This document shows, in pieces, positions 22,487 through 31,540 of a DNA stretch of 44,960 nucleotides. The notes below the pieces were generated by a model. The model was given only the letters and a program-made list of their open reading frames with translations. It searched no databases and was not told where the DNA came from. This stretch comes from an uncultured Lachnospiraceae bacterium (GTDB lineage Bacteria > Bacillota > Clostridia > Lachnospirales > Lachnospiraceae): NCBI GenBank assembly GCA_910588295.1, contig CAJUQO010000024.1, positions 1 through 44,960 of the forward strand. The letters run 5' to 3'. Position 1 is the first letter of the stretch. Each line of letters begins with the position of its first letter. The position numbers and the translations under genes were made by a program.

Positions 22487-24673
22487 TTACTGCTCGGAGA
22501 AAGGTACCGTATATTTCGCCCGTTTCACATATTCTCCGTCTACCTTCTCATACAGATATACTGTCCCAACACTGACACCCGGCTCTCCGGTGGTCTCAAA
22601 CCGCAACGGGAAGGTGGGCGCATCGGACTCCAATACTGTCGTCTCCTTCGTATCGCCGTCCACCACCTGGGACAATGTCAGCCGGATCGGGCCGTTTTCA
22701 TAATTGCCCGGCGCGTTCAGCCGTTCGCTGCATGACCATATCCCGGAACCCGCAGAGGCCTCCTCATCGTCAGAGCCGTCATCGGAGGGTTCCTCACTGC
22801 TGCTACTGCTGCTGGGTTCCTCCTCTTCCTCATCTTCTTCCTCATCTTCTTCCTGACCGCTGCTGACTGTGATCGTAATCTCAGTTCCCGTATCCACTTT
22901 TGTTCCCTCAGAGATGCTCTGGGCCATGACCTCTCCCTCTTTATATTTGGAACTGGTACCGGTATCTACCGTCACTTTAAGGCCCAAATTAGTCAGGGTC
23001 TTTTTCGCCGTGGACTCCGACACACCCAGTACACTGGGCACCTGTACCTGAGTATCCTCTTCGCCAAGACTTACCACCACCTCCACGGTAGCTCCTGATG
23101 AAACTTCTGTACCCGCTTTGGGTGATGTGCGGATGACTCTCCCGATCTTTACGTCGCTGCTGTACTCCTGGGTAACTGTGGTTTCCAGCCCCAGGCTCTT
23201 TAACGTGGTCTCCGCCACCGTCTGGGTATCCCCCACCACATCCGGCACCTCGACATCTGCCTTACCTGTACTGATCACATAGGTAACGGCAGTATGAATA
23301 TCTACTTTTGTTCCCTCCGGAATGCTCTGGGAAATGATCTGTCCTTCCGGATACTGATCAGATGCTTCCTCACCTCCCTTGGCGATACCAAGCTGCAGGT
23401 CGTTAAGCATTTTCTGGGCCTCGTCTACCGTGTGGCCTACAATTTTCGGCACCTCCACCTGGCCCTCCGTCTCTGTCCCCGAAGAAAGCTCCGAACTAGA
23501 TGACAGCACCGAAGACTCCTCCCTTGAAGAAGATGACGAACCGCCGCCAAACAATCCCGCCGCATGGGCGATGAACACACCCAGCAGGATAATAATGATA
23601 CCGCCGATGATAAAGCCTCCGATCGTCACCGCCTTCTCAAGGGCGCCGCTGATACCGTCCTGATCATCATCGTCATCATCGTCGTCATCGTCATCCGACT
23701 CCTCATATCTTTGGGAGCGGGGCCCATAATCCTCCTCCGGCTCCTGGCTCCTGCCCGCAGCAGCGCCGTTGCGAATATCCTCCATCTCCGACTGGGAGAG
23801 CATGATGGTCTGCGCATGGCTGGAAAGCGGGGCAATGACAACAAAATCACCGTCCGGATCCACCAGGGAACGTTTCAGATCCATAATCACCTGGCCCATG
23901 GTGGCATACCGCCTGTCCACACTCTTCTGCGTACATTTCAGAATGATCTGCTCAAGGCTGTGGGGCAGATTGGGCGTATATTTTGACGGAGGAACGATCT
24001 CTTCCTGCAAATGTTTTATGGCAATGGCTACTGTAGTGTCCCCCTCAAAGGGCACGCGGCCTGTCAGCATCTCATATAAAGTGATACCCAGGGAATAGAT
24101 ATCGCTCTGGGCATTGGCAAAACCGCCCCGCACCTGCTCCGGGGAGCTGTAATGCACGGAGCCCATAACATTAGAACTGATGGTATTGGAGGATGCAGCC
24201 CTGGCAATACCAAAGTCCGACAGCTTCACCTTTCCGTCCGTGGAAATCATAATATTCTGCGGTTTGACATCCCGGTGGACGATGCCGCTCTGGTGAGCCG
24301 CCTCCAGGCCCAAAGATACCTGTATCGCGATACTGGTAGCCTCTTTGACGCTCAGCCTTTTCTTTCTGGTAATGTAGTCCTTGAGCGTGATGCCCTCCAC
24401 CAGTTCCATCACGATAAAATTCGCATTGACATCCTCGCCCACGTCGAACACATTGACAATATTGGGATGAGATAATCCCGCAGCGGCCTGGGCCTCCTTC
24501 TGAAATTTGGACACAAAGGTCTTGTCGATCCGGAACTCCTGCCGCAGTACCTTGACAGCCACGAGGCGGTTTAGCTTTGCATCCATGGCCTTGTAAACAT
24601 CCGCCATGCCGCCGGAACCGATCCGATCTATGATCTCGTATCTCTGTCCTATATTCACTCCTGTTTCTAACAT
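22487..24673 (-). CDS. prkC: PASTA-domain serine/threonine protein kinase PrkC
   Basis: Transmembrane kinase that senses cell-wall fragments and controls division, wall metabolism and, in Bacillus, spore germination. Length 728. The kinase domain spans about 12-270, with Lys41, HRDVKPQN (133-140), DFG (153-155) and a P-loop GSGGMADVY. A juxtamembrane stretch contains eleven consecutive Asp (327-337), followed by a membrane helix (351-373). Three PASTA repeats lie at about 405-470, 473-537 and 541-606. An acidic Glu/Ser linker and a C-terminal beta-like domain without PASTA features (about 644-728, GIWSCSERLNAPGNYE) complete the protein. The start overlaps the end of stp by 7 bp. Confidence 0.96.
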   Translation of the reverse strand: MLETGVNIGQRYEIIDRIGSGGMADVYKAMDAKLNRLVAVKVLRQEFRIDKTFVSKFQKEAQAAAGLSHPNIVNVFDVGEDVNANFIVMELVEGITLKDYITRKKRLSVKEATSIAIQVSLGLEAAHQSGIVHRDVKPQNIMISTDGKVKLSDFGIARAASSNTISSNVMGSVHYSSPEQVRGGFANAQSDIYSLGITLYEMLTGRVPFEGDTTVAIAIKHLQEEIVPPSKYTPNLPHSLEQIILKCTQKSVDRRYATMGQVIMDLKRSLVDPDGDFVVIAPLSSHAQTIMLSQSEMEDIRNGAAAGRSQEPEEDYGPRSQRYEESDDDDDDDDDDDQDGISGALEKAVTIGGFIIGGIIIILLGVFIAHAAGLFGGGSSSSSREESSVLSSSSELSSGTETEGQVEVPKIVGHTVDEAQKMLNDLQLGIAKGGEEASDQYPEGQIISQSIPEGTKVDIHTAVTYVISTGKADVEVPDVVGDTQTVAETTLKSLGLETTVTQEYSSDVKIGRVIRTSPKAGTEVSSGATVEVVVSLGEEDTQVQVPSVLGVSESTAKKTLTNLGLKVTVDTGTSSKYKEGEVMAQSISEGTKVDTGTEITITVSSGQEEDEEEDEEEEEPSSSSSSEEPSDDGSDDEEASAGSGIWSCSERLNAPGNYENGPIRLTLSQVVDGDTKETTVLESDAPTFPLRFETTGEPGVSVGTVYLYEKVDGEYVKRAKYTVPFSEQ

Positions 24674-25410
24674 ACTTTCACCTCATCCGCAAAGGGTTCT
24701 ATTACAATTACAGCGATATTGTCCTTCCCGCCATTTTCATTTGCCCGGTCAATCAGCCGCTTTGCCTTGTCAGAGTCCCCCCCGTCTTCAAGCACTGTGC
24801 GGTAAATCTCCTCATTGCTTACCATATTGCTAAGCCCGTCGGAACACAGCAGGATCTGGCTGTCCTCCTCCAACTTCACATCAAAAAAATCCACCCGGAC
24901 GGAACCATCCGTACCAAGGGCCCTGGTAATGATATTTTTATCAGGATGTACCCGCCCTTCCTCCTCTGTCAGCTCGCCCATACGCACCATCTCCCCCACC
25001 AGGGAGTGATCCCTCGTGATCTGATGGATACCGTCGCCGATCACATACAGCCGGCTGTCGCCCACATTCGCCACATAGGCATACATGCCCACAACAGTAA
25101 CAGCCACCATCGTAGTCCCCATGCCATGCAGCTCCGAATCCTCCCGGGCGCGTTCATAGATCTCCAGATTGGCTTTCTCAATAGCCGCTCGGAGGATCTT
25201 GACCGGATTGAATTCCTTGTTATCCCGGACACAGGAGAGCATAGTCTCAACGGCGCAGTGGGACGCGTAATCCCCCGCATTATGGCCGCCCATACCGTCC
25301 GCCACCACAAACAGATTCGGCAGATTGCCGACAGATGTGTCCGAGGCAAACAGATAGTCCTGATTTATATTGCGTATTCTGCCTATATCCGTCATTGCAT
25401 ATGACTTCAT
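24667..25410 (-). CDS. stp: PP2C-family serine/threonine phosphatase (Stp/PrpC)
   Basis: Mn/Mg-dependent cytoplasmic phosphatase that reverses PrkC phosphorylation (247 residues). PP2C motifs are present in order: RNINQDYLF, VVADGMGGHNAGDYAS, VAYVANVGDSRLYVI-type strand, ITRDHSLVGEMV, IITRALGTD, LLCSDGLSNMV and GGKDNIAVIVI. The start codon overlaps the rlmN stop in an ATGA and the end overlaps prkC, so kinase and phosphatase are co-translated from one mRNA. Confidence 0.96.
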   Translation of the reverse strand: MKSYAMTDIGRIRNINQDYLFASDTSVGNLPNLFVVADGMGGHNAGDYASHCAVETMLSCVRDNKEFNPVKILRAAIEKANLEIYERAREDSELHGMGTTMVAVTVVGMYAYVANVGDSRLYVIGDGIHQITRDHSLVGEMVRMGELTEEEGRVHPDKNIITRALGTDGSVRVDFFDVKLEEDSQILLCSDGLSNMVSNEEIYRTVLEDGGDSDKAKRLIDRANENGGKDNIAVIVIEPFADEVKVC

Positions 25411-26459
25411 CTTCTGTCCGCTACTCCTTCTTTTTCCATATAACTCTTTCTAAGCTGACCGCAGGCGCCGTCAATATCCCGGCCCATTTCCCTTCTGATT
25501 GTAACATTAATCCCGCATTTTTCAAGTTTATTTTTAAAACGGAGGATATTTTTTTGACCTGACGGCCTGAAAGTACGCTCTTTGATGGGATTTACGGGAA
25601 TCAGGTTGACATGGCAATTAAGCCCCTTCAGCACCCCGGCCAGTTCGGCGGCGTCATCCCCGCTGTCGTTTTCACCGGCCACCAGGCTGTACTCAAAGGT
25701 CAGACGCCGGCCGGTGCGTTCGTAATAGTACCTGCAGGCATCCACCGTCTCGCGGATCGTATAACGGCGGGCGACGGGCATCAGCCCCCGCCTCTTTTCG
25801 TCATTCGGCGCATGGAGAGACAATGCCAGCGTCACCACAAGCCCCTCGTCGGCAAACTGCCTGATTTTCGGAACCAGGCCGCAGGTCGATACCGTGATAT
25901 TTCTCTGGCTGATATCATTTCCCTGGCTGTGGGAGACCAGACGGATAAAGCGGACCACATGACTATAATTGTCCATGGGCTCTCCTGTCCCCATCAGTAC
26001 CACATGGGACACCCGCTCACCGGTAAGGCGCTGAATCCGGTAAACCTGTTCCAGCATCTCCGAAGGCGTCAGGTTGCGCAGCCAGCCGTCCAGTGTGGAC
26101 GCACAGAACGCACAGCCCATCCGGCAGCCTACCTGGGTGGAAATGCAGACACTGTTGCCGTGATGATAGCGCATCCACACGCTCTCCACCACATGGCCGT
26201 CCGGCAGCCGGAACAGATACTTCCTCGTACCGTCTATGGCGGAAACCTGCGTCCGCACGCATTCCAGCACGGTCAGAGGCTCCTCTTTCAGCCTGTCCCG
26301 AAATGCCCCGGGCAGGTTCGTCATCTCGTCATAAGAAACTGCCTGTTTTTTATGCATCCACGCAAAAAGCTGTTTTGCCCGGAAGGGCTTTTCGCCCATG
26401 GCGGCCACTCTCTCTGCAAGCTCCTCCGGCAGCAGCGATTTATAATCCAAATGATCCAT
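25407..26459 (-). CDS. rlmN: 23S rRNA (adenine2503-C2)-methyltransferase RlmN
   Basis: Radical SAM enzyme that methylates A2503 in the peptidyl transferase centre and A37 of some tRNAs (350 residues). The cluster motif is CRMGCAFC (CxxxCxxC), preceded by VCISTQVGC. The GTGEPMDNY motif and the C-terminal methyl-carrying Cys in DIDGACGQL are present. It lies between rsmB and stp as in many Firmicutes; the start is one base after the rsmB stop, with AGGA nearby. Confidence 0.96.
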   Translation of the reverse strand: MDHLDYKSLLPEELAERVAAMGEKPFRAKQLFAWMHKKQAVSYDEMTNLPGAFRDRLKEEPLTVLECVRTQVSAIDGTRKYLFRLPDGHVVESVWMRYHHGNSVCISTQVGCRMGCAFCASTLDGWLRNLTPSEMLEQVYRIQRLTGERVSHVVLMGTGEPMDNYSHVVRFIRLVSHSQGNDISQRNITVSTCGLVPKIRQFADEGLVVTLALSLHAPNDEKRRGLMPVARRYTIRETVDACRYYYERTGRRLTFEYSLVAGENDSGDDAAELAGVLKGLNCHVNLIPVNPIKERTFRPSGQKNILRFKNKLEKCGINVTIRREMGRDIDGACGQLRKSYMEKEGVADRR

Positions 26460-26460
26460 G

Positions 26461-27816
26461 TTATTCCTGATTTCTGCGCATCCTGGCTATAAAAAAGCCG
26501 TCGGCGCCATGTATGCCCGGGAGAAGCTGAATGTATCCCTGGCCAATATCCTCGTTTTTCAGCTCTTCGGGAAGATATTCCTCCAGACTGTCCGCCGTAA
26601 AAGGATAATGGGCCAGAAACCACTGTACATTCTCCTCATTCTCTTCTTCGCAGATCGTACAGGTACTGTAGATCAGCAGCCCGCCCGGTTTCACATAGTC
26701 GGCGGCATTGTGAAGCATCTGCCTTTGAAGCTGTACCAGCTCCCGGATCCTGTCCGGTGTGATCCGATATTTGATATCTGTCTTTTTCCCGATCACACCC
26801 AGGCCGGAGCAGGGCAGGTCGGCCAGCACAATGTCAAATGCCTTCACGGATTTCCGATCCGGTATGGTGGCATCCTGCCGTCTGGCCACCACATTGATCA
26901 CGCCGCTTCTCTCTATATTCTCTTCAATAAGCCCCACTTTATACTCGGTCAGATCCCTGGCCTCTACCAATCCGGTACCCTTTAGCATATCCGCTATATG
27001 AAGGCTTTTGCCCCCTGGCGCCGCGCACATATCCAGGACACGGTCTCCGGGCCTGGGCGCGGCCAGCTCTCCCACCAGCATGGAGCTCACATCCTGCACC
27101 TGGATCCGCCCTTCGCGGAATGCATACAGCGCCGGTATATAATTGAAACCAGAAATGTACCGCGCATAGGGCAGCCAGAGAGCGGGCCGTACCGTCACAC
27201 CCTGGTCTCTCAACATGGCTTCTGTATCCTTCTGATCCGTGCAGAACTGACGGCACCGCACCGTCGTGGGCCTCTCCTGCAGAAACGCCTCCAGCATGGC
27301 TTCCGTCGTCTCCTTCCCGTAGGACGCCAGCCAGCGCCGGACCAGCCACTCCGGCATGGAGTAGCGCACGGACAGATAATCCCGCGGAAACTCTTTAGAG
27401 GGCAGGGGCAGACGCTCCTTCTGGCGGCTGATGTTTCTCAGCACGCCGTTCACAAATCCCTTCAAATTGTAAAAGCCCTTTTTCTGCGCCAGCTTCACGG
27501 CCTCATTACAGGCCGCCGAGTCCGGCACGCTGTCCATATATACGATCTGATACACGCCGACGCGGATAATCTCCCGGATCATGGGCTTCATCCTGTCCAC
27601 GCCCACGCTGGAAATGCCGTTGATCCAGTAATCAATCCGTATCCGGTTCTCTATCGTCCCCTCAAAGACCCGGGTGATAAAGGCCCGGTCCTGTTTGGGC
27701 AGAAACTGATATTTTTCCAGGGTCTCCCGGAGAACCAGATGGCTGTAACGCTCTTCCTGATCCACTTCCAGAAGCATCTCTACCAGTAATTCCCTGATCT
27801 GGCTCACCGCCGCCAT
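26461..27816 (-). CDS. rsmB: 16S rRNA (cytosine967-C5)-methyltransferase RsmB
   Basis: SAM-dependent methyltransferase of 451 residues. The N-terminal third is a NusB-like RNA-binding domain (about 1-140, including EAVKLAQKKGFYNLKGFVNGVLRNI). The catalytic domain has the SAM motif VLDMCAAPGGKSLHIADM and the two active-site Cys in DLPCSGLGV and IYSTCTICEEENE. ATG 27816 follows an AGGGGTGAT-type site. A zinc metallopeptidase gene that often separates fmt and rsmB in clostridia is not present here. Confidence 0.95.
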   Translation of the reverse strand: MAAVSQIRELLVEMLLEVDQEERYSHLVLRETLEKYQFLPKQDRAFITRVFEGTIENRIRIDYWINGISSVGVDRMKPMIREIIRVGVYQIVYMDSVPDSAACNEAVKLAQKKGFYNLKGFVNGVLRNISRQKERLPLPSKEFPRDYLSVRYSMPEWLVRRWLASYGKETTEAMLEAFLQERPTTVRCRQFCTDQKDTEAMLRDQGVTVRPALWLPYARYISGFNYIPALYAFREGRIQVQDVSSMLVGELAAPRPGDRVLDMCAAPGGKSLHIADMLKGTGLVEARDLTEYKVGLIEENIERSGVINVVARRQDATIPDRKSVKAFDIVLADLPCSGLGVIGKKTDIKYRITPDRIRELVQLQRQMLHNAADYVKPGGLLIYSTCTICEEENEENVQWFLAHYPFTADSLEEYLPEELKNEDIGQGYIQLLPGIHGADGFFIARMRRNQE

Positions 27817-27849
27817 CCGATCACCCCTTTCCTTTTATATGCCGCCGGC

Positions 27850-28785
27850 TCACTGACCCAGCACCGTTCCCTTGCCGATCCGGTGTCCCCGCAGAAAGGC
27901 TTCCGCATCCATACGCTTTTTCCCCTCCATCTGCAGCTCCAGGATCTCCAGCACGCCGTCGCCGGTCTGAACGGCCAGCACACCGCCGGAGCTCTCCAGA
28001 ACCTCGCCGGGACGGGCTCCCGCGTCCGATCCGTCCACACGGGCTTTCCACAGCTTAACCTGCCGTCCGTCCAGGCTGGTATAGGCTGTCGGCCATGGAT
28101 TGAGGCCGCGGACCAGGCGCTCCAGCTCCGCCGCAGGCTTTTCCCAGTCGATACGTCCCATCTCCTTTGTCATCATCCGGGCATAGGGCGTAGGACTCTC
28201 TGCCGGCTGCCTCTCATACGATACCGTCCCCTGCTCCAGAAGGGGCAGCGTGTCGGCCAGAAGCCTGGCCCCCGCCGCGCTCAGCCTGTCAAAAAGGCTG
28301 CCGCCCGTCTCGTCCTCCGCCAGAGACACCACGGCCCGGGCGATCATATCTCCCGTATCCAGCCCTTCGTCCATGCGCATCAATGTCACGCCCGATTCCT
28401 TCTCTCCGTCGATGACGGCCCACTGGATCGGCGCCGCCCCCCGGTATTTGGGCAGCAGCGAGGCATGGATATTGATACAGCCATACCGGGGCAGCTCAAG
28501 GATCTCTTTCGGGATGATCTGCCCGAAAGCCGCCACCACGATCACGTCCGGCGCGATCTCTTTCAGCTTCTCTATGCATTCCGCCCCGCGCACCCTGGCC
28601 GGCTGGTACACCGACAGACCGTGCTCCAGAGCCCTCGCCTTCACAGGGGGAGGAGTGGGCGTCTTCTTTCTTCCTTTGGGCTTGTCGGGCTGGGTGATCA
28701 CCAGCGCCACCTCATGTCCGGCAGCCACCAGGCTGTCCAGGGCTCCCACCGCAAAATCCGGCGTCCCCATAAAAACTGCTCTCAT
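27850..28785 (-). CDS. fmt: Methionyl-tRNA formyltransferase
   Basis: Formylates Met on initiator tRNA using 10-formyl-tetrahydrofolate (311 residues, the usual size). The N-terminal Rossmann domain starts MRAVFMGTPDFA; the catalytic Asn/His are in INIHASLLPKYRGAAPIQWA, and the Asp in GLDTGDM. The C-terminal OB domain begins around RLVRGLNPWPTAYT. GAGG precedes the start, and the def stop codon is 3 bp upstream. Coupled with def, which removes the formyl group later. Confidence 0.97.
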   Translation of the reverse strand: MRAVFMGTPDFAVGALDSLVAAGHEVALVITQPDKPKGRKKTPTPPPVKARALEHGLSVYQPARVRGAECIEKLKEIAPDVIVVAAFGQIIPKEILELPRYGCINIHASLLPKYRGAAPIQWAVIDGEKESGVTLMRMDEGLDTGDMIARAVVSLAEDETGGSLFDRLSAAGARLLADTLPLLEQGTVSYERQPAESPTPYARMMTKEMGRIDWEKPAAELERLVRGLNPWPTAYTSLDGRQVKLWKARVDGSDAGARPGEVLESSGGVLAVQTGDGVLEILELQMEGKKRMDAEAFLRGHRIGKGTVLGQ

Positions 28786-28788
28786 ATT

Positions 28789-29274
28789 TTATTCCTCTTC
28801 CTCCTCCATACTCACGTCGCGCAGTTCGCCCTCCACATGCTCCACATAGAGGATGCCGTCCAGATGTTCGCACTCATGGCAGATCGCCCGGGCCAGCAGA
28901 TCGTCCGCTTCCAGGACAAAGGGCTCCATATTCTCGTCAAACGCCTTTACCTTCACATGATCCGGCCTGGTCACGGTGCCGGCCTTGCCCGGTACGCTCA
29001 GGCACGCCTCATCCCCTGTCTGGCTGCCGGAGGTCTCTAGGATCTCGGGATTCACAAATACGTAGGGTTCTCCTCCCTCTTCCTCCACATCAATCACCAC
29101 GATGCGTTTTAAAATCCCCACCTGGGGGGCTGCCAGACCCACGCCTGTCGCCTCATACATGGTGTCAAACATATCCTGGATGAGGACGCGCAGCTTCGGC
29201 GTCATTACTTCCACAGGCCGGGATTTCTTGTTCAGCACCCGGTCGCCCATAATTCTGATATTTCGGATTGCCAT
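28789..29274 (-). CDS. def: Peptide deformylase
   Basis: Metalloenzyme that removes the formyl group from nascent chains (161 residues). The three motifs are present: GVGLAAPQVG (1), EACLSVPG with the metal Cys (2), and HECEHLDG with HExxH (3). The C-terminus ends in a run of Glu. GGAG precedes ATG 29274. It sits directly between priA and fmt in the operon. Confidence 0.97.
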   Translation of the reverse strand: MAIRNIRIMGDRVLNKKSRPVEVMTPKLRVLIQDMFDTMYEATGVGLAAPQVGILKRIVVIDVEEEGGEPYVFVNPEILETSGSQTGDEACLSVPGKAGTVTRPDHVKVKAFDENMEPFVLEADDLLARAICHECEHLDGILYVEHVEGELRDVSMEEEEE

Positions 29275-29286
29275 ATTTATTCTCCT

Positions 29287-31506
29287 TTATGCGTTAAAAT
29301 CGTATTGTATATAGATACCGCGGAAACCACTGTTAATCTCCACATACTGTTCTGTTTTATCTTTCAGGCGGGTCAGCGTCCCGTAGGCTTTATGTTTAAC
29401 GTAAATTACTTTCCGGTACATATCCTTCACCTTGGATACCGCTTCGTCCGCAGGGCCTATGATCTGCACCTTCTCCCGGCCTGCCGCCCGGAAAAGATAG
29501 CGTTTCAGATATTCCACCGCCGTATTAAGCCGGAGCTCGTCGGCGCTGCTGGCATGGATCGCCAGCAGATTCTCCACCGGCGGATACCCCATCAGGCGCC
29601 GGTATCCCAGCTCCTCTTCGTAAAATATGTCATCGTCCTGGCGGGCGGCCGCCTGGATGGCATAGTGTTCGGGGTGATACGTCTGGATCACCGCCATGCC
29701 GGGCCGGTCAGCACGGCCGGCACGCCCCACCGCCTGGGTCAGAAGCTGAAAAGTCCGCTCCGCGGCACGGTAATCTCCTGTATACAAGGAGAGATCGGCC
29801 GCCAGGGCTCCCACCAGCGTCACCCGGGGAAAATCATGGCCTTTTACAATCATCTGGGTTCCCACCAGGATATCCGCCTGGCCCTCCCCGAAAGCCCGCA
29901 GCAGCTTCTCATGGTCGTTTTTATGGCGGGTAGTATCCATATCCATGCGAAGCACCCGGGCCTCTGGAAATTCCCGGGAGAGTACCTCTTCCATCTGCTG
30001 AGTGCCCGCCCGGAAACCGCCGATATAGGCCGAGCCGCAGGAAGGGCAATTGTGGACTGCCGCCGCCTCATGCCCGCAGTAATGACAGACCAGACGGCCG
30101 TGCTTATGGATCGTCGTGGAGACGTCACAGTGGGGGCATTTAATCACATATCCACAGGTACGGCAGGAAACAAAACCGGCATAACCCCGCCGGTTCAGAA
30201 AAAGCATGGCCTGCTCCCCCCGTGCCAGACAATCGGTAAGGCCCTGGCGCAGCTCGCTTCCCAGCATCGAGCGGTTGCCTTTTCTTAATTCTTCCCGCAT
30301 ATCTGTAATCTTAACCCGGGCCAGTCCCTGGGAACCGTAACGCCGGGTCATCCTCACCTCCCGGTACTCGCCTGTCTCACAGCGATAGCGGGCTTCCATG
30401 GACGGCGTAGCCGATCCGAGCAGCACCCGGGCCTCCTCAAGCCCGGCCCGCTTCACCGCCGTCTCCCGGGCATGGTAGCGGGGCGTCATTTCACTGTGAT
30501 AGGATCCTTCCTGCTCCTCATCCACAATGATCAGCCCCAAAGACGGAAAAGGGGCAAACAACGCAGAGCGGGGGCCGATCATGATCCGTGCCTCCCCTCT
30601 GGCAGCTCTGCCAAACTGCTCTGCCCGTTCTCCCTGGGAGAGCCGCGAATGAATAATCGCCACATCCTTACCGAAACATTCACAGAAACGCTGCACGTTC
30701 TGGTACGTCAGGGCGATCTCCGGCACCAGCAGGATCACCTGACGGCCCTGTTCCAGCATCATGGCGATCAGGCTCATATACACCACTGTCTTCCCGCTTC
30801 CCGTGACGCCGTGAAGCAAAACCGGACGGGGGTTTTTACTGTGCCATTCCTCCCATATTTCATCCACGGCCCTGCCCTGCTCCCCGGTAAGCTCCGGGAA
30901 AGATGCCTCCCTGTCCCCCTCCTGAAAAGAATATGGATCGCCGGACTCGTCTTCCACAAAAAGCACGCCTTTTCTCTCCAGGGCCCGCACGACCGACGCA
31001 GACAAATTCAGTTCCTTTAAACAGGCTGCATAATCCTCCGAGCCATCGGCGATGAGACGTTCCAGAAGGCGTACCCTGGCCGTATGGCTCCTGCGTTTTT
31101 CTTCCTCAAGAATACAGGACGCTTCCTCTTTCGAAAGTCTGAGCACGATCCTGCGGCTGGTTCTCCTGCCGGTCTTCTGCCTGACCGGCAGAACCGTCTT
31201 TAACGCCTGGAGCATAGTACAGCCGTAGCTCTCCCGTATCCAGGCGGCCAGCTCAATGAGCCGTCCTTCCAAAGACTGTTTTTTTTGCGATATCCCCTGT
31301 ATATACTTGATCTTTTCCAACTCATAATCCGGTTTGTCCGTCACACGGATCACGTAGCCGCTCACCGTCCGGTTCCCCTTCCCGAACGGCGCCTCTACCT
31401 GGACGCCCGGATGGATACTCTGCTCCAGCATGATCGGAATCCTGTACTGGAACTTCCGGTCCAGCCGCTCCGCGGAAATATCTACGATAACATCTGCAAA
31501 TTTCAT
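29287..31506 (-). CDS. priA: Primosomal replication restart helicase PriA
   Basis: 3'-5' helicase that reloads the replisome at stalled forks (739 residues). An N-terminal DNA-binding domain (about 1-110) is followed by the helicase core: Walker A GVTGSGKTVVYM and Walker B IIVDEEQEGSYHSE. DEEQ replaces the more usual DEEH. The zinc-binding insertion has the paired Cys motifs CRTCGYVIKCPHCD and CHYCG...CPSCGS, and GRAGRADRPG is motif VI. ATG 31506 has GGGGAG just upstream. Second gene of the murE operon. Confidence 0.96.
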   Translation of the reverse strand: MKFADVIVDISAERLDRKFQYRIPIMLEQSIHPGVQVEAPFGKGNRTVSGYVIRVTDKPDYELEKIKYIQGISQKKQSLEGRLIELAAWIRESYGCTMLQALKTVLPVRQKTGRRTSRRIVLRLSKEEASCILEEEKRRSHTARVRLLERLIADGSEDYAACLKELNLSASVVRALERKGVLFVEDESGDPYSFQEGDREASFPELTGEQGRAVDEIWEEWHSKNPRPVLLHGVTGSGKTVVYMSLIAMMLEQGRQVILLVPEIALTYQNVQRFCECFGKDVAIIHSRLSQGERAEQFGRAARGEARIMIGPRSALFAPFPSLGLIIVDEEQEGSYHSEMTPRYHARETAVKRAGLEEARVLLGSATPSMEARYRCETGEYREVRMTRRYGSQGLARVKITDMREELRKGNRSMLGSELRQGLTDCLARGEQAMLFLNRRGYAGFVSCRTCGYVIKCPHCDVSTTIHKHGRLVCHYCGHEAAAVHNCPSCGSAYIGGFRAGTQQMEEVLSREFPEARVLRMDMDTTRHKNDHEKLLRAFGEGQADILVGTQMIVKGHDFPRVTLVGALAADLSLYTGDYRAAERTFQLLTQAVGRAGRADRPGMAVIQTYHPEHYAIQAAARQDDDIFYEEELGYRRLMGYPPVENLLAIHASSADELRLNTAVEYLKRYLFRAAGREKVQIIGPADEAVSKVKDMYRKVIYVKHKAYGTLTRLKDKTEQYVEINSGFRGIYIQYDFNA

Positions 31507-31540
31507 AGCTCCCCTTTTCTACAGATCAATATTCTACCTT

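Noticed and set aside
23660..23700. A trinucleotide repeat that could suggest a repeat array
   Set aside because: It is the (GAT/GAC) run coding eleven Asp in PrkC, not a CRISPR or satellite.
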